The translations under genes and the position numbers were made by a program. DNA of 33,295 bases. It comes from JBCBJZ01 sp038522635. GTDB lineage: Bacteria > Pseudomonadota > Alphaproteobacteria > Rhizobiales > Hyphomicrobiaceae. Every line of letters begins with the position of its first letter. Positions within the stretch are counted from its first letter, which is position 1. The DNA lies in the NCBI GenBank assembly GCA_038522635.1, contig JBCBJZ010000019.1:1-33295 (forward strand). Reading direction: 5' to 3'. Below the pieces are notes generated by a model, which worked only from the letters and a program-made list of their open reading frames with translations, did no database searches and was not told the origin of the DNA. Below, piece after piece: positions 18,217-26,080 of the stretch.

Positions 18217-18795
18217 CTAACCGGCCAGTTCGAGCTTGATGATCTTGTCCGGCGTGGGCGGTGGTTCGCCGACCGCGATTTTATCAACGTGCTCCATGCC
18301 ATCGGTAACTTGGCCCCACACCGTGTAACTGCCGGTGAGGTTGGCGCAGCCGTCGCCGAAGCAGATGAAAAACTGACTGTTCGCCGAGTTCGGATCCTGC
18401 GTCCGCGCTGCACCCACGGTGCCGCGTTTGTAGACGTATTTGGAGAACTCAGCCGGCACGTCGGGGTATTTCGATCCCCCCGCGCCAGTGCCCTGGGGGT
18501 CGCCGGTTTGCGCCATGAAGCCTGGGATCACCCGGTGAAACGTCAGCCCGTCATAGAAGCCTTCCTTCACCAGCTTCTTGATGCGCGCGACGTGCTTAGG
18601 CGCGATGTCGGGCAACAGCTTGATCGTGACCTTGCCGCTCTTCAGCGTCATCACGAGCGTGTTCGCACCATCGGCGGGCGTTGGCGTCGTCGGCTTCGTC
18701 GCATCGGAAGTCTCGGGCGCGCGCTGTTCTGCAATGGTTTGCGGCGTACAGGCAGCAAGCATGAGCGCGAGGGCAAAGGCAAAGACGTGCTTCAT
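18217..18795 (-). CDS. lipoprotein cyclophilin-type peptidyl-prolyl isomerase
   Basis: This 192-residue protein is a cyclophilin with a lipoprotein signal. The N terminus MKHVFAFALALMLAACTPQ carries a lipobox LAAC with Cys16 as the acylated residue, followed by a Thr/Pro/Ala-rich linker of about 25 residues. The isomerase domain has FHRVIPGFMAQTG (86-98, Arg87 or Arg88), then NSANSQFFICFGDG and YTVWGQVTDGME. The start at 18795 is chosen because an upstream ATG at 18822 would bury the signal peptide. It acts in the periplasm, probably anchored to a membrane, and is a tandem paralogue of the gene at 17674. Confidence 0.93.
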   Translation of the reverse strand: MKHVFAFALALMLAACTPQTIAEQRAPETSDATKPTTPTPADGANTLVMTLKSGKVTIKLLPDIAPKHVARIKKLVKEGFYDGLTFHRVIPGFMAQTGDPQGTGAGGSKYPDVPAEFSKYVYKRGTVGAARTQDPNSANSQFFICFGDGCANLTGSYTVWGQVTDGMEHVDKIAVGEPPPTPDKIIKLELAG

Positions 18796-18932
18796 CGGAC
18801 GTGTCCTGAAGTGATCCAGCAAGCGGTGTGGAAGGGGGACCTTGAGGGGCTAAGGCGCGGCTAAGCGTGTACGCGCGGGCGAAGGGCGAGCCGCGGCACC
18901 TTGTTGAGCACAAGCGACGCCTGTCAAACAGC

Positions 18933-19424
18933 TTAAGGTAGCGCGCGCAAGCGTTCGGCAACCTCCGGCGATACGAAATGACTGACATCGCCGCCCATTT
19001 TGGCGATTTGGCGTACAAGATTGGCCGCAATGTGCCGGACGCCGGGAGAGGCTGCCAAAAACACCGTTTGAAGGTCGGGCGCCATCTGCCCGTTCATCCC
19101 GGCCATCTGCATCTCGTAATCGAAGTCGGTGCCATCGCGTAGGCCCCGCACGATGATGCTCGCACCGTTTGCGCGCGCGGCATCCACGGCCAGGTTATCG
19201 AAGGTGACGGTGCGGATCTCAACGCCGTGCTTTTCTGCCAGCGGTTGCGTTTCGGCCTGCAGCATCGCCACGCGTTCATCGGCGGAGAACATCGGTGCCT
19301 TGCCGTGATGAACGCCGACACCGATGACGAGTTCATCGACGAGAACCAGGGACCGCGCGATGATGTCGGTATGCCCGTGGGTGACGGGATCAAAGCTGCC
19401 GGAATAAAAACCGATGTGGGTCAT
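18933..19424 (-). CDS. coaD: phosphopantetheine adenylyltransferase
   Basis: This 163-residue enzyme transfers AMP from ATP to 4'-phosphopantetheine, the fourth step of coenzyme A synthesis. It begins MTHIGFYSGSFDPVTHGHTD, which includes the nucleotidyltransferase T-x-G-H motif (15-18). It also has IIVRGLRDGTDFDYEMQMA (90-108) and the C-terminal GDVSHFVSPEVAERL. Length is standard. AAGGAG lies 6 nt before the ATG. Its leader contains dispersed repeat copy R1, whose GAGCTC end is 11 nt above the start codon. The two cyclophilin genes follow on the same strand. Confidence 0.97.
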   Translation of the reverse strand: MTHIGFYSGSFDPVTHGHTDIIARSLVLVDELVIGVGVHHGKAPMFSADERVAMLQAETQPLAEKHGVEIRTVTFDNLAVDAARANGASIIVRGLRDGTDFDYEMQMAGMNGQMAPDLQTVFLAASPGVRHIAANLVRQIAKMGGDVSHFVSPEVAERLRALP

Positions 19425-19435
19425 GGCGCTCCTTC

Positions 19436-19548
19436 GAGCTCATCCGCATCAGGTGGAAACACCTGAGGTGAAAGATGAGCGAAAAACAATAGTTTAGATG
19501 TCGGTTCCGCTTCAAGCTGAAGCGAACCAACTCTAGCGTTCAGTCGCC
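19436..19548 (+). repeat. dispersed two-hairpin repeat, copy R1
   Basis: This copy runs from GAGCTCATCCGCA through TCAGGTG-GAAA-CACCTGA (19449-19466, a perfect 7-bp hairpin), GAAAGATGAGCG, AAAAACAATAGTTTAGATG, then GTCGGTTCCGCTTCAAGC with TGAAGCGAACCAAC forming a long near-palindrome, and ends near CTCTAGCGTTCAGTCGCC. It closely matches copies at 27161 and 11911 (reversed) and partly 25911. It lies between coaD and a LysE gene. The alignment was made by eye. Confidence 0.85.
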
Positions 19549-19603
19549 TCAACTGGGCGTTGGCACGCACAGGTCGCGCGTCGAAGTCAAATCGGCGGCA
19601 TCA

Positions 19604-20242
19604 TCAAGGCCGGCGGGCCACCGCGACCACCGCACCAGCCGCGATCAATAGCGCACCCGAGGCCCCTTCGACCAGCCGCATGCGCCCGCCTGCCAGCACC
19701 GGCGTCAACCGCGCGAGCGCGACCGTGTAAGCGAGATCGGCCAGGAACATCGTCACCACGAACGCGACCGCAAGTACGGCAAGCTGCGGGCCCGCCGGCG
19801 ACGCTGCATCGACGAACTGCGGCAGAAAGGCCCCCAAGAACAGCAGGACCTTGGGGTTCGCCATGGCCACGATGATGCCTTGCACGAAGAGCGAGCGACC
19901 CCGCGTCGGCGTGGCCTTCTCAAGCGCGACGTCGCCACGCCAGGCCCGCCGGATGGCAAGCGCGCCGAGCCACACGAGGTACAGCGCGCCGACCCAGCGG
20001 ACCACATCGAACCAGGCGGCCATGAACACCATCAGCGAGGTCATGCCAAGCGCTGCGGCACAGACCATGAAGGCCAGGCCGGTGCCGGTCCCCAGCAAGG
20101 TGTAGAAGCCGGCCCAGAACCCGCGGGTGGTGGTGTTGGCGATGATCAGGGCCATGGCCGGGCCCGGTGTCCAGGCGAGCAGCCAACAGGTTGCGACAAA
20201 CGTGGCGAGCACGAGTGGATCGACGGGGAAGACAACATCCAT
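19604..20242 (-). CDS. LysE/RhtB family amino acid exporter
   Basis: This 212-residue membrane protein belongs to the LysE/RhtB family that exports amino acids and related compounds. It has about six hydrophobic segments. The family hallmark near TM1 (WTPGPAMALIIANTTTRG) is followed by GTGTGLAFMV, and the middle loop by MANPKVLLFLGAFLPQFVD. I chose the ATG at 20242; the frame also has a GTG two codons earlier. It is transcribed toward the repeat near 19540. A second, distinct family member lies at 20830. Substrate unknown. Confidence 0.9.
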   Translation of the reverse strand: MDVVFPVDPLVLATFVATCWLLAWTPGPAMALIIANTTTRGFWAGFYTLLGTGTGLAFMVCAAALGMTSLMVFMAAWFDVVRWVGALYLVWLGALAIRRAWRGDVALEKATPTRGRSLFVQGIIVAMANPKVLLFLGAFLPQFVDAASPAGPQLAVLAVAFVVTMFLADLAYTVALARLTPVLAGGRMRLVEGASGALLIAAGAVVAVARRP

Positions 20243-20278
20243 CGGCACGGTTCCAGCTTCAAAAAGCGAGGCGCAGGC

Positions 20279-20833
20279 TCAGGGCGTGCGGCGCGCGCGC
20301 GGTACGTAATCGGGATCGTGAGGGTAGCGCGCACCGAACTCCTTGTGAACGTCGCCAAGGCGTGCGCGCGGCTTCAGGTAGGCCCAGGCGGCCAACGCGG
20401 AACCTGATTGAGGTGGATCGCCGCGGTCCTCAACAGGAAGCGGATCAAGGCTTTCGACCGGGATCGCCAAGCGCACGTAGCCATCGGGCAAGTGAACGCT
20501 TTCCAGGTCATCCCAGCGGGCGAGCGCGGCCTCATCAAGTTCGAAAAGTTCGCCCTCAACCCGTTCGCCGCGGCCAGCCTCATCCACCAGCACAACGATG
20601 TGCCAGCGCCCCGTGCTGACAAGCGGATAGGCGTGGAGCGTTCGCGCGTTGCCGATGAACCGTTCGCCATCGCGGTCCGGCACGTGGTTGGGGTAGCCGC
20701 GCTTGAGCGTGCCGTAGACGAAGACCAGATGGCGGGAGGCGCCGACGCGATCGCTGCTGGGGTCGCCACAGGGCAGGCCACTGGGGGCACCCGCGTCAAG
20801 GGGCTGCCGGGGCGGCGCGGCAGAGTTGCTCAT
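20279..20833 (-). CDS. gamma-glutamylcyclotransferase-like (AIG2/GGACT) protein
   Basis: This 184-residue protein has the GGCT-like fold. A variable N-terminal stretch of about 35 residues is followed by HLVFVYGTLKRGYPNH (substrate-binding YGTL loop, 40-43) and later RVEGELFELD (91-100), which contains the likely catalytic Glu of the family. The family releases 5-oxoproline from gamma-glutamyl amines or peptides, though many bacterial members are uncharacterised. The start at 20833 overlaps the stop of the upstream LysE gene as ATGA, a sign of translational coupling; an ATG at 20851 lies inside that gene. Coupling to an exporter hints at gamma-glutamyl or amino-acid handling, but this is inference. 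Confidence 0.85.
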   Translation of the reverse strand: MSNSAAPPRQPLDAGAPSGLPCGDPSSDRVGASRHLVFVYGTLKRGYPNHVPDRDGERFIGNARTLHAYPLVSTGRWHIVVLVDEAGRGERVEGELFELDEAALARWDDLESVHLPDGYVRLAIPVESLDPLPVEDRGDPPQSGSALAAWAYLKPRARLGDVHKEFGARYPHDPDYVPRARRTP

Positions 20834-21519
20834 GCTGTCCACCCGCGCCACGTGAGCTGGCCGCCAAACAGCACGAACAGCGCGCCGACGGTGCTTTGGA
20901 AGGGCCGCTTGAAGCGCGCGTAAGCGGCGCGGACCTGCGCGCGACGGAACAGCCAGCCGAGTGCGGCCAAATAAAGCGCGTTCGACGTGACCATGATGAG
21001 AACACAGAGTGCTTGGGTCAACAGGTCACTCTTGAGGACGCCGGTGACCGCGAAAATGCTGGTGATGAAAAAGACCGCTTGCGCATTCGACAACGCCGTC
21101 GCGACGCCGAGCAGCCAGGAGCCGTAACGCGTGGGCCCGGCTGCGGCGGCTTTGCCACGCGCCACAGGAGGAGGCTCATCGGAACCATCGGGCTGCAGCC
21201 CCGCCGTGCCTGATGTAGGCGTGGTCCGCGCAGCCCACAACAGGCGAAGGCCGAAATAGATCAGGTAGAGACCGCCCGCGACATAGATCGCGCGGCGCAA
21301 CCAGGGGAACGTGTCGAGCAACAGCGACAGCCCCAGCACCGCGGCGCTGGCCATCACGAAGAACGCCAACTGGTTGCCGAACAACGCCGCTGACACGTGG
21401 CCGCGGGGGCGGGTCAAAGCCACATGTGTAATCATCAGCGCGTTGGCGCCGGGCGTGGGGACGATCACGATCCATAGCAGCGTGAGTGCGGCCAAGATGC
21501 TCCAATCAGGCGGTGCCAT
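20830..21519 (-). CDS. LysE/RhtB family exporter
   Basis: This 229-residue membrane protein is a second LysE-superfamily transporter. It has IVIVPTPGANALMITHVAL near TM1 with the TPGPxx-like motif, GNQLAFFVMASAAVLGLSLLL, then a polar loop rich in Gly, Ser, Pro and Ala (about residues 100-128) that is longer than in the paralogue at 19604. After it come SWLLGVATALSNAQAVFFITSIF, where the usual NPK is replaced by NAQ, and two C-terminal helices. It is the first gene of a two-gene unit with the GGCT-like gene (ATGA overlap). GAGAG lies upstream of its ATG. Confidence 0.88.
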   Translation of the reverse strand: MAPPDWSILAALTLLWIVIVPTPGANALMITHVALTRPRGHVSAALFGNQLAFFVMASAAVLGLSLLLDTFPWLRRAIYVAGGLYLIYFGLRLLWAARTTPTSGTAGLQPDGSDEPPPVARGKAAAAGPTRYGSWLLGVATALSNAQAVFFITSIFAVTGVLKSDLLTQALCVLIMVTSNALYLAALGWLFRRAQVRAAYARFKRPFQSTVGALFVLFGGQLTWRGWTA

Positions 21520-21784
21520 GGGACGTCTCTCGTTGATGCGGGCTTGCAGGATCAGACGCGCCGACGATCTGTCGAGTGGTGGACCTTGAACCGCGCCGCC
21601 GCGATCCCTTCATCTAGATCATCGGGCGATGCCATCAGGACAATGCCTAGCGCGTTATCGAGCACATCGCGCCCCTTGCCAAGCTGCCTGCCAGCGATCG
21701 CCCCAACGATCGCCAGGCCGTTTGCCTTCGCGCGCAGCCAACCCAGATGCGCACTCCCGGATAGCCCCCGCCTGTGAGGAACCC

Positions 21785-22372
21785 ATGAGCGACACCCCAT
21801 CAACACCGCTGCTGCAGGCCCAAGGCGTCCACCACATCACGCTGAACGGAGCCGACCGCGCCACTTCCATGGCGTTCTGGCAGGGCGTGCTCGGCATGCC
21901 GTTCGTGTTCGAGCAGCCCAACCTCGATGATCCCCAAACCAACCACCTCTATTTCGATCCGGGCGATGGACGGCTCATCACCATCTTCACGCGCGAGGAC
22001 CTGACGCCCGATCCCCGGCCCAATCCGAACGGGATCGGCACGCTGCACCATCTGGCGTTCATCGTTTCGCGGGCGAGCTACACGCAGGCTGCGCGGCGGC
22101 TGGACGAAGCCGGCATCGGGCATTCGGGCCCGGTCGATCGCGGCTTCATGGACTCGCTCTATTTCCGTGAGCCGCTTGGACAGCTGTTGGAGCTCGCCTG
22201 CTACAAGTTCGATCCACCCGAAGGCTCCACGCACGCCGATGTGCTGCGTGAAGCGCATCGCATCCGCGTCGAAGCGGGCGCGATGAACATCGCTGACGAA
22301 CACCTGGCCGATGCTATCGCGATCTTGACCGCGGCCCGCTTCGGGTCGGCCGTGCCCGCGCCGCTCAGCTAG
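21785..22372 (+). CDS. VOC (glyoxalase/dioxygenase fold) family protein
   Basis: This 195-residue protein has two beta-alpha-beta-beta-beta VOC modules. The first begins GVHHITLNGADRATSMAFWQ (14-33) and the second GTLHHLAFIVSRASY (85-99). Candidate metal ligands are His16/17, His88/89 and Glu136 in REPLGQLLELACY. The family includes ring-cleavage dioxygenases and glyoxalases; the single-chain pattern here resembles the dioxygenase-like branch with no defined substrate. The start at 21785 has TGAGGA before it. It converges with the dipeptide epimerase gene, 70 bp away, with small inverted repeats between them. Confidence 0.88.
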   Translation: MSDTPSTPLLQAQGVHHITLNGADRATSMAFWQGVLGMPFVFEQPNLDDPQTNHLYFDPGDGRLITIFTREDLTPDPRPNPNGIGTLHHLAFIVSRASYTQAARRLDEAGIGHSGPVDRGFMDSLYFREPLGQLLELACYKFDPPEGSTHADVLREAHRIRVEAGAMNIADEHLADAIAILTAARFGSAVPAPLS

Positions 22373-22410
22373 AGCAACTCTAAGACTTAGATCATCTCTG
22401 GTCGATCTAA
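22370..22410. terminator. paired small inverted repeats in a convergent gap
   Basis: TAGAG-CAA-CTCTA (22370-22382) begins at the VOC stop codon. TTAGATC (22387-22393) and GATCTAA (22404-22410) then form a 7-bp stem with a 10-nt loop. The interval separates the convergent VOC and epimerase genes, so a bidirectional terminator is possible. Neither stem has a clear U-tract. Confidence 0.35.
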
Positions 22411-22442
22411 CCGGTCGTGGGACCAAAGGAGATCGAAACCGA

Positions 22443-23435
22443 TCAACCCCAAAGCGCGGTGGCGGGCGGCGCCACCATCGCATCTTCATAGCGCAGGGGT
22501 GTGGGGCGATCGTGCGCCAGCAGCAACGGCCCATCGAGATCGACGAACGAAGCGCCTTGCGCCAGCAGGTGCGCAGGCGCCATCGCCCGCGACGTTGCGA
22601 CCATGCAGCCAACCATGATGGTGAGGCCGGCCGCTTGGGCCGCTCGTTTCAGCTCAAGCGCGTGAGTGAGCCCACCCGTTTTGTCGAGCTTGATGTTGAT
22701 CGCATCGTACTTGCCCGCGAGGCTTGGCAAGTCAGCCAACGTGTGCGCGCTTTCATCGGCGCAAACCGGCACGCGCCGCTTCAGATGAGCAAGCGCTTCA
22801 TCGGCGTCGGCGGGCAGCGGTTGCTCGACAAGGCTGACGTTCAGCCGGGCCAGGTCAGGTTGCAGCGCGGCGAAGGTGTCCGCGCTCCAGGCTTCGTTAG
22901 CATCGATGATGAGCTTCGCGGCAGGTGCACCTTCGCGGACGGCTTCGAGGCGAGCGATATCGTCCTCGCCCCCCAGTTTGATCTTGAGCACGCTGAAACG
23001 GCCTTGCGCGTGAGCTGCCGCTCGCCCCATCGCTGCGGGATCTGAAAGCGACAACGTGTAGGCGGTCGTGAGCGGTAGCGGCGGCGGCAGGCCCAAAAGA
23101 TCAGCAATGGGCCGCCCGGCCCGCTTGGCGGTTAGGTCCCACAGGGCGGCATCGAGCGCGTTACGCGCAGCCCCCGCTGGCAGCAGATCCAACAGATCAC
23201 GAGGGTGGCTCGTCCCATCGAGCGCTGCGGCGGCCGTTTCGATCGCCGCAAGGGTCGCCTCGACCGTTTCGCGATAGCGGGCGTAGGGAACAGCTTCGCC
23301 GAACCCGCGCTTGCCGTCCGCCTCGAGCATCACGCTCACCACGTCGGCGTGCGTCTTGGTGCCGCGCGAGATCGCGAACGGCGCCCTCAGCGCAAACCTC
23401 TCGTGGGTCACCTGCAACGTCAGGCCCATCGGCAT
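22443..23435 (-). CDS. dipeptide epimerase (enolase superfamily)
   Basis: This 330-residue protein is a muconate-lactonising/Ala-Glu-epimerase type member of the enolase superfamily, which inverts the second residue of dipeptides or N-acyl amino acids. Catalytic pieces are Lys151-x-Lys153 in VLKIKLGG, metal ligands Asp178 (IIDANEAW), Glu204 (VEQPLP) and Asp227 (CADES), and Lys249 in INIKLDKTGGL. This KxK and K pattern fits a 1,1-proton-transfer racemase. Close relatives include L-Ala-D/L-Glu epimerase and DgcA (N-acetyl-D-glutamate racemase); no dgcN is nearby. I chose the ATG at 23435 because TAAGG lies just above it; a GTG at 23471 would add 12 residues. RraA-family and efp genes lie upstream on the same strand. 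Confidence 0.9.
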   Translation of the reverse strand: MPMGLTLQVTHERFALRAPFAISRGTKTHADVVSVMLEADGKRGFGEAVPYARYRETVEATLAAIETAAAALDGTSHPRDLLDLLPAGAARNALDAALWDLTAKRAGRPIADLLGLPPPLPLTTAYTLSLSDPAAMGRAAAHAQGRFSVLKIKLGGEDDIARLEAVREGAPAAKLIIDANEAWSADTFAALQPDLARLNVSLVEQPLPADADEALAHLKRRVPVCADESAHTLADLPSLAGKYDAINIKLDKTGGLTHALELKRAAQAAGLTIMVGCMVATSRAMAPAHLLAQGASFVDLDGPLLLAHDRPTPLRYEDAMVAPPATALWG

Positions 23436-23542
23436 GCCCTTATTTGCGGCTTGGCCGTTCGAGGCGGCCACATCCCCGAAGCGAGGCGTTCCGAGAGGTT
23501 GTCCGCATCACAAGGGTCCCACCTGATAATCGCCCGAAGACA

Positions 23543-24232
23543 CTAGTCGACGTAGCGCGTCTCATCCGACTGCAGGAGCGCCTTTACGCCGCCCAGATCA
23601 TGCCAGCCATCTGCAAGGCGCGCCTGCGTCGCCTGCTCCGCCTCCAAAATGACCTCCAGACGGGCGAGCACGTCAGCGAGCTGCGCCTGCGGGATGATCA
23701 CCACACCATCGCGGTCCGCCACCACCGCATCGCCGGCCTCGACCCGGACGCCGCCGCAGATCACTGGCAAGCCAACGCGGCCCGGACCACTACGCACGCA
23801 CGAGTTCGGCGTGATGCCCCGTCCGAAGAGCGCCAGGCCCACCGCTTCCAGACCATCCAGATCCCGCGCCATGCCGTCGACCACGAGGCCTGCCAGCCCC
23901 TTGGCCTTCGCCACCATCATCACGTTGTCGCCAACCACGGCTGACCCGCTAAAGGCTTCGCCCGCCACGATCACCACATCGCCGGGCTGCGCCAGCGCAA
24001 GCGCTGCCAGAACGGCCAGATTGTCGTTAGGCCCCGTCTCGCAGGGAAGCGCGGTACCGATCACCGCACCGGCTAAAGGGACCAACGGTTTGATCGCTGA
24101 AGCGATGGCGCCGCGCCCGTCCTGCGCATCGGTCGCATGGCCGGTTTGCAGGCCTGACAACGCACGCAAGGCCTCACACGTGGCCCGCGACCAGCCGCGC
24201 TTCACGGTAAGCTTTGGTGGATCGGTCAGCAT
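23543..24232 (-). CDS. RraA/HMG-aldolase family protein
   Basis: This 229-residue protein has the RraA fold shared by RNase E regulators and 4-hydroxy-4-methyl-2-oxoglutarate/oxaloacetate lyases. It carries PGDVVIVAGEAFSGSAVVGDNVMMVAKAKG, then VVDGMARDLDGLEA with the Arg123-Asp124 pair that binds substrate and metal in the aldolase subgroup, which is absent in true RraA. This suggests a lyase. It lies 21 bp after efp, with AGGAGG before its ATG, and 107 bp before the dipeptide epimerase, so these three may be co-transcribed. The substrate is unknown; a 2-oxo acid aldol or decarboxylase reaction is inferred. Confidence 0.87.
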   Translation of the reverse strand: MLTDPPKLTVKRGWSRATCEALRALSGLQTGHATDAQDGRGAIASAIKPLVPLAGAVIGTALPCETGPNDNLAVLAALALAQPGDVVIVAGEAFSGSAVVGDNVMMVAKAKGLAGLVVDGMARDLDGLEAVGLALFGRGITPNSCVRSGPGRVGLPVICGGVRVEAGDAVVADRDGVVIIPQAQLADVLARLEVILEAEQATQARLADGWHDLGGVKALLQSDETRYVD

Positions 24233-24253
24233 CGCCTGTGACCTCCTGCAACG

Positions 24254-24823
24254 TCAGTCCTTCGCGCGTTCAACATACGAGCCATCAGCGGTCATGATGA
24301 CCACCCGCGTGCCCGCTGAAATGTGCGGCGGGACCATCGTGCGCGCCCCGTTCTCGAGCGTTGCCGGCTTGTAAGAGGACGCTGCGGTCTGCCCTTTCAC
24401 CACGGGTTCGGTCTCCGTCACCTCCATCGCCACGCGCTGCGGCAGCTCGATCGCCACCGCCATCTCGTTGAAGATCGACAGGATGCAGCTCATGCCTTCT
24501 TGCAGATAGATCGCGCTATCGCCGACCACGTCGCGCGACACCGTCACCTGATCGAACGTCTCAGGATGCATGAAGGTGAAACCCGTATCGTCCTCATAGA
24601 GGTAGTTGTAGGAGATCTCCTCCATGAAGGCGCGTTCCACCTGTTCGGTGGTGCGGTAGCGCTCGACGATCTTCACGCCATCTGAGATGCGTCGCATTTC
24701 CAAGTGCGTCACAGGCGTGCCTTTGCCGGGGTGGATGTTATCGGCCTTGAGCACCACGCAAAGCTGGTCGCCGATCTCGAGCACGTTGCCTTTACGGATG
24801 GAACTGGCGATCGTTTTGGCCAT
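24254..24823 (-). CDS. efp: elongation factor P
   Basis: This 189-residue translation factor relieves ribosome stalling at polyproline. The three-domain EF-P is recognisable from MAKTIASSIRKGNVLEI, the modification loop HPGKGTP with Lys34 as the target residue, ERAFMEEISYNYLYEDDTGFTFM, and the C-terminal domain ending GTRVVIMTADGSYVERAKD. Lys34 in a PGKG context is the form beta-lysylated by EpmA, and an epmA gene lies at 26081. AGGAGG precedes the ATG. Confidence 0.97.
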   Translation of the reverse strand: MAKTIASSIRKGNVLEIGDQLCVVLKADNIHPGKGTPVTHLEMRRISDGVKIVERYRTTEQVERAFMEEISYNYLYEDDTGFTFMHPETFDQVTVSRDVVGDSAIYLQEGMSCILSIFNEMAVAIELPQRVAMEVTETEPVVKGQTAASSYKPATLENGARTMVPPHISAGTRVVIMTADGSYVERAKD

Positions 24824-25034
24824 GGCGCGAACCTCCTGGTGCGTTGGATGTGGCGCGCCTCACGTGCGGCGGACCGTTGGCGCTTGCATACGCTGAAACG
24901 GCCGGGATCGCCAAGGCCTGCGGTGCGGGGCCAAAGCGGCTTGAGCGCGACGTCACGGCCCTGTCATCGCGGGCGCCAATGGTGCATCGCTGATGCTTAT
25001 CTTGAACGCGCCGTGCCGCTCACGAGGTCCCACC

Positions 25035-25910
25035 ATGGCCGAAGCCTCTTCGCCTTTGTCTCCAGCTCTGCCCCCAGCCCTTCCCCTCGTCGGGGCCGCG
25101 ATCCAACTCAAAGACCTCAAGCAGGTCGATGGCTTGCACGCCTTCATCCGCGATGAAAGCCGCGATCTGGAAATCCAGGACTATAGCCTGCCGCACGTCA
25201 TCGCTGGCGACCTTGCACCGGTGATCGCGCGCAGCCGCGAAGCTGTCGATGGGCACCATGGGCGCATCGGCATCCATGGGCCGTTCTTCGGCTGGTCACT
25301 GGCAACCAATGATGCCGACGTACGCGCGATCGTTCGCAAACGCCTGATGAGCGCGCTTGATGCGCTGCTCGCCTTCGTGCCCGATCCCGCGAAGGCCCAT
25401 ATGGTCGTGCACAGCCCGATCGGGACCTGGGCGTACTTCAACGATCCGAAGGATCCCGGTGCGGCGGAGAAGAAGATCGAGCGGACCCATGCGGCCTTGC
25501 GCGACGTGCTTGCGAAGGCCGCCGACCATGGTTTGACGCTGGTGCTCGAGAACATCGAGGATCGCGACCCGGCCGCACTGGTCAAGATGGTGGAGACGAT
25601 CGATCACCCGGCGTTAGCGTTGTCGCTCGATACGGGCCATGCCAACTACGCGCACGGCGCGCTCGGCGGTCCGCCGCCAGACTATTTCGCGCGCGCCTTC
25701 GGGCGGCGTTTGGCGCATGTGCATCTGCAGGATACCGACGGCTATGCCGATCGCCATTGGCAGCTTGGTACGGGCAGCATCTGCTGGCGGGCGGTGATGG
25801 AGGCCATCGCAGAGGCGGCCGACGCGCCCCGCCTGCTGATCGAGATGCGCCAGGCCCGCGATATCCTGCCGTCCGTCCGTTATCTGCAGGAGCTCGGTCT
25901 TGTGCGCTAG
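25035..25910 (+). CDS. sugar isomerase/epimerase-type TIM barrel protein
   Basis: This 291-residue protein is a xylose-isomerase-like (AP endonuclease family 2) TIM barrel. Metal-site candidates are Glu172 in LVLENIEDRD, the LDTGHANY segment (Asp199, His202), HVHLQDTDG (His228, His230, Asp233), His241 and Glu270 in LLIEMRQARD. Residues 126-129 (HSPI) fit the usual strand-4 position. Family members isomerise sugars or keto acids, and no sugar pathway gene is near. The start at 25035 has CGAGG upstream; an in-frame ATG at 24993 has none. The stop TAG directly precedes partial repeat R4. It lies between efp and epmA. Confidence 0.88.
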   Translation: MAEASSPLSPALPPALPLVGAAIQLKDLKQVDGLHAFIRDESRDLEIQDYSLPHVIAGDLAPVIARSREAVDGHHGRIGIHGPFFGWSLATNDADVRAIVRKRLMSALDALLAFVPDPAKAHMVVHSPIGTWAYFNDPKDPGAAEKKIERTHAALRDVLAKAADHGLTLVLENIEDRDPAALVKMVETIDHPALALSLDTGHANYAHGALGGPPPDYFARAFGRRLAHVHLQDTDGYADRHWQLGTGSICWRAVMEAIAEAADAPRLLIEMRQARDILPSVRYLQELGLVR

Positions 25911-25958
25911 GGTCGGTTCGCTTCAGCTTGAAGCGGATGAACGCTAACGTTCATTCGC
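25911..25958 (+). repeat. dispersed two-hairpin repeat, partial copy R4
   Basis: This copy keeps the 3' part of the repeat: GTCGGTT, then CGCTTCAGCTTGAAGCG, then GATGAACGCTAACGTTCATTCGCC, which matches the end of copy R1. Two adjacent hairpins are present, the core near-palindrome (25919-25935) and ATGAACG-CTAA-CGTTCAT (25937-25954, 7 bp). It starts immediately after the stop codon of the sugar isomerase gene. Confidence 0.75.
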
Positions 25959-26080
25959 CATAGGTGGCGTCACGTGAGGGGAAGCGCGCAAGGGCGGCGG
26001 CGCGGAAGCCCGCTTGACGTTGCGCGAACGTCAAGACGATCCGTCCTAAAGGACAATCCGTCCCAAGGGTGAACCTTCGC

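Noticed and set aside
21552..21806. Minus-strand frame of 84 codons upstream of the LysE gene at 20830
   Set aside because: Third-position bias is moderate and part of it looks protein-like, but no motif or ribosome site, and its start overlaps the VOC gene start; it could be a remnant.
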